Notes under the pieces: generated by a model
What the model saw: only the letters and a program-made list of their open reading frames with translations
Databases searched by the model: none
Told to the model about the DNA's origin: nothing
Shown here: piece after piece, positions 6,498 to 8,249 of the stretch
How positions within the stretch are numbered: position 1 is the first letter of the stretch
Layout: every line of letters starts with the position of its first letter
Made by a program: the position numbers and the translations under genes
From: Candidatus Cloacimonadota bacterium
GTDB taxonomy: Bacteria; Cloacimonadota; Cloacimonadia; Cloacimonadales; TCS61
Length of the DNA stretch: 8,249 bases
Reading direction: 5' to 3'
NCBI GenBank assembly: GCA_030592835.1
Contig: JAUVIJ010000081.1
Span: forward strand, 1 to 8,249

Positions 6498-7990
6498 GCT
6501 TTATATTCGGAAGTCAGATCCCGATCATCATTGAGAAATTGAACTCTGAAATCATCCTGTTCTATATTATAATCGATAATCAATTCTATCTTGTTTCCAA
6601 TATCGCTCAGTAATTCCGGATTATCTTCAAAAAAGACCTTAACATTTTTGTGAATGATTATCCGCAGGGGCTTGTTTTTAACAACATATTTAGCTCTGCG
6701 CAGCCAGCGGACGATCTTGATGGCAACCGAATCCCTGGAAAGCAATCTGCCGGTACCATTACAATGAGGACATTGTTCTGAATAAGATAACAGAAGGCTG
6801 GGACGGGTACGTTTCCTGGAAATTTCGACCAGACCCAAGGAAGAAAATGGAAAGATCTTATTTGTAGCCCGATCTCTTTTTAATCTTTCTTTAAGTGTAT
6901 TGAAAACTTCTTCTTTGTCATCTTCATTTTCCATATCTATAAAGTCGATGACCATGATCCCGCTGAGATCACGTAACCGGATTTGCCTGGCTATTTCAAT
7001 AGCAGCTTCCAGGTTGGTTTGTTTGATTGTATCGTGGTAATTGGTATTCCCAACAAAACTCCCTGTATTTATATCGATGGAGACCAGGGCTTCTGTTTGC
7101 TGAATGGAGATATTACCGCCACTGGGCAGATCTATCCGGGATTTGAAAATGTTCTCTATCTCCTTTTCGATCCCGTAAGTATTAAAGATCGGGGATTCTT
7201 CATTATAAAGTTCTATCCGGGGAATAAGTTCCGGACTAACCGATTTCAGGCGGGATATCATCATTCTTTTTAATTTTTTGTCATCCACTATCAGTCGGTC
7301 AACATAAGAACCGAAAAGATCTCTGACCAGGGTGTAGGATAGATCGTTCTCATCGAAGATGCACTGAGGTGATTTTGCATATTTTATCTGTTTTTGGATC
7401 AATTTCCAGGTTTTTTTTATTCCGTTATACTCCTGAATGAAATCGTTGTCCCTGATTCCTTCAGTATCGGTTCTGACAATAAGTCCAACATCCTTATCTT
7501 TGATCTTGTTAAGAATAGTTTTGATCCTGGTTCTTTCTTTACTGGCAGTGATCTTACGGGAAAGAGCGATCTTTTTACCATGAGGGATAAACACAAGGAA
7601 TTTTCCAGGGATGGATATTTTACCCGTTACTCGGGCACCCTTCTTACCAACAGGGTCTTTCTTGACCTGGACTACCACCTCCTGCCCAGGTTGCAGGATC
7701 TCGGAGATCTTAGAGGAATCTTTACCGATCTTGATCTTCTTTTTTTTTCCCTCCTGGAGAAAAGCCGGCACGAGATCACGATAATGTAAAAATGCGGTCC
7801 TGCTCAATCCAATATCTATAAAAGCAGCTCCCATCCCGGGTAGAACATTCTTGATCGTACCCTTGTATATATTACCGGTGAGGATCTCCTGTTCCTTTTT
7901 CTCGGCAAAGAGTTCCACCAGTTTATTATCTTCCATAATGGCAATGCGCTTCTCGTAAGGATGCACATTGACAATAATTTCTATAAACAT
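6494..7990 (-). CDS. rng: Ribonuclease G (RNase E/G family endoribonuclease)
   Basis: This 498-residue protein is the size of E. coli RNase G (489) and lacks the long C-terminal scaffold of RNase E. An S1 RNA-binding domain covers about residues 36-145 (GNIYKGTIKNVLPGMGAAFIDIG at its start). A basic insert, GKKKKIKIGKDSSK, falls within it. The catalytic metal aspartates are D306 in VSIDINTG and D349 in VIDFIDMEN, 43 residues apart as in RNase E (D303, D346). The zinc-link CPHCNGTGR (C407, C410) that joins subunits of the tetramer is intact. The enzyme cuts single-stranded AU-rich RNA with a 5'-monophosphate sensor, acting in rRNA maturation and mRNA decay in the cytoplasm. The start is supported by AAAGGA six bases before the ATG. 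It heads a cluster with rplU and rpmA, a common arrangement. Confidence 0.95.
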   Translation of the reverse strand: MFIEIIVNVHPYEKRIAIMEDNKLVELFAEKKEQEILTGNIYKGTIKNVLPGMGAAFIDIGLSRTAFLHYRDLVPAFLQEGKKKKIKIGKDSSKISEILQPGQEVVVQVKKDPVGKKGARVTGKISIPGKFLVFIPHGKKIALSRKITASKERTRIKTILNKIKDKDVGLIVRTDTEGIRDNDFIQEYNGIKKTWKLIQKQIKYAKSPQCIFDENDLSYTLVRDLFGSYVDRLIVDDKKLKRMMISRLKSVSPELIPRIELYNEESPIFNTYGIEKEIENIFKSRIDLPSGGNISIQQTEALVSIDINTGSFVGNTNYHDTIKQTNLEAAIEIARQIRLRDLSGIMVIDFIDMENEDDKEEVFNTLKERLKRDRATNKIFPFSSLGLVEISRKRTRPSLLLSYSEQCPHCNGTGRLLSRDSVAIKIVRWLRRAKYVVKNKPLRIIIHKNVKVFFEDNPELLSDIGNKIELIIDYNIEQDDFRVQFLNDDRDLTSEYKA

Positions 7991-8066
7991 AAAATTTCCT
8001 TTTTTTATTCAAGCTCAGGAAAATAAAAATCAGTCAAGGATTTTCTTATTATCTTTTACCCATACC

Positions 8067-8079
8067 TCGAGAAATTATA
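8067..8079 (-). promoter_or_regulatory. Candidate -10 element for rng
   Basis: The minus strand carries a perfect TATAAT (8079-8074), placing a start near 8067 and an rng leader of about 77 bases. No good -35 hexamer lies 16-18 bases upstream (the sequence there is AATAAT), and AT-rich DNA gives such matches by chance, so this is only a candidate. Confidence 0.25.
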
Positions 8080-8139
8080 GATTCATATTATATAATATTA
8101 TTATTAATAGGTAGATAGGTATAAGAAAAGTCATAAATA

Positions 8140-8167
8140 TTGATATAAATATTAATGTCACTTTTAT
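8140..8167 (+). promoter_or_regulatory. Candidate promoter for the right-edge gene
   Basis: TTGATA (8140-8145) and TTTTAT (8162-8167) are spaced by 16 bases, matching consensus at five and four of six positions. The -35 lies across the junction of the ATAAATATT direct repeats, so a repressor or activator binding those repeats would affect it. A start near 8174 would leave a leader of about 64 bases that includes the hairpin at 8206-8220. Confidence 0.3.
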
Positions 8168-8205
8168 AGCGCCTGATTTTCGTAACTACATTCTTACCGG
8201 AATTC

Positions 8206-8223
8206 AGGATCGTAGATCCTTTT
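8206..8223 (+). promoter_or_regulatory. Leader hairpin next to the ribosome-binding site of the right-edge gene
   Basis: AGGATC (8206-8211) and GATCCT (8215-8220) form a six-base-pair stem with a three-base loop, followed by UUUU (8220-8223) and then AGGAGG. It looks like a very small terminator or an RNA-stabilising leader. The downstream arm TCCT (8217-8220) can alternatively pair with AGGA (8224-8227) of the ribosome-binding site, giving two exclusive folds. Confidence 0.4.
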
Positions 8224-8229
8224 AGGAGG
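8224..8229 (+). promoter_or_regulatory. Strong Shine-Dalgarno site for the right-edge gene
   Basis: A full AGGAGG lies eight bases before the ATG at 8238. This is the best ribosome-binding site in the window and is the main reason for calling the partial gene that follows. Confidence 0.75.
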
Positions 8230-8237
8230 TTCTTCAC

Positions 8238-8249
8238 ATGAAGAAAATC
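8238..8249 (+). CDS. Start of a plus-strand gene, cut by the window edge
   Basis: Only four codons are visible, ATG followed by two lysine codons and isoleucine (MKKI). The call rests on the perfect AGGAGG eight bases upstream and on the long divergent intergenic region before it. A lysine-rich start of this kind is common in proteins with a signal peptide, so an exported product is possible, but nothing about its function can be read here. Confidence 0.6.

Larger units (their letters stand above)
7991..8237. other. AT-rich divergent intergenic region between rng and the right-edge gene
   Basis: This 247-base stretch holds no convincing ORF. It separates the minus-strand rng from a plus-strand gene, so it should carry promoters in both directions. 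Contents seen: a 14-base perfect palindrome at 8085-8098, an eight-base tandem repeat (ATAGGTA at 8107-8113 and 8115-8121), a direct repeat ATAAATATT at 8133-8141 and 8145-8153, and a leader hairpin at 8206-8220. No terminator for the minus-strand genes is expected here. Confidence 0.7.

Noticed and set aside
8091..8096. Perfect TATAAT on the plus strand
   Set aside because: No -35 lies 16-18 bases upstream and it is part of an AT-only palindrome, so it is probably chance.

Overview
The window is chromosomal DNA from an AT-leaning bacterium. Seven genes lie on the minus strand, and an eighth starts on the plus strand at the extreme right edge. From right to left, in the direction of minus-strand transcription, the order is: ribonuclease G (rng), ribosomal proteins L21 (rplU) and L27 (rpmA), a divergent ATP-type phosphoenolpyruvate carboxykinase, a MATE-family exporter, a TPR lipoprotein, a RodZ-like HTH/membrane protein, and the N-terminal half of a B12-binding-type radical SAM protein that runs off the left edge. 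No mobile element, CRISPR array, tRNA or rRNA gene was seen.

The lipoprotein signal and the RodZ-like membrane protein would fit a Gram-negative (diderm) organism, but neither proves it. L27 lacks the N-terminal extension typical of Firmicutes, and there is no prp/ysxB protease gene between rplU and rpmA. The overall style recalls anaerobic lineages such as Cloacimonadota or Fibrobacterota/Bacteroidota relatives. That placement is an impression from gene content and was not tested.

Region 5834-7990 is a conserved RNA/ribosome block: rng, rplU and rpmA in tight order, closed by a good intrinsic terminator at 5789-5813. Region 4032-5762 is the PEPCK gene, which links oxaloacetate and phosphoenolpyruvate in central carbon metabolism. 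Its leader after that terminator is only about 26 bases, so its expression probably depends on readthrough or on a promoter buried next to the terminator. Region 2574-3962 is a 12-helix multidrug/metabolite exporter. Region 1-2515 holds three closely spaced genes (TPR lipoprotein, RodZ-like protein, radical SAM protein) with gaps of 12 and 9 bases, probably one transcription unit with an envelope or cell-shape theme plus a radical SAM enzyme of unknown substrate.

Region 7991-8237 is a very AT-rich divergent intergenic segment with short repeats, a palindrome and a leader hairpin next to a strong ribosome-binding site for the right-edge gene. Nothing here clearly forms a new multi-gene system. 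The items most worth a second look are the divergent PEPCK, the dispersal of the usual radical SAM-rng-rplU-rpmA cluster, and the structured leader at the right edge.
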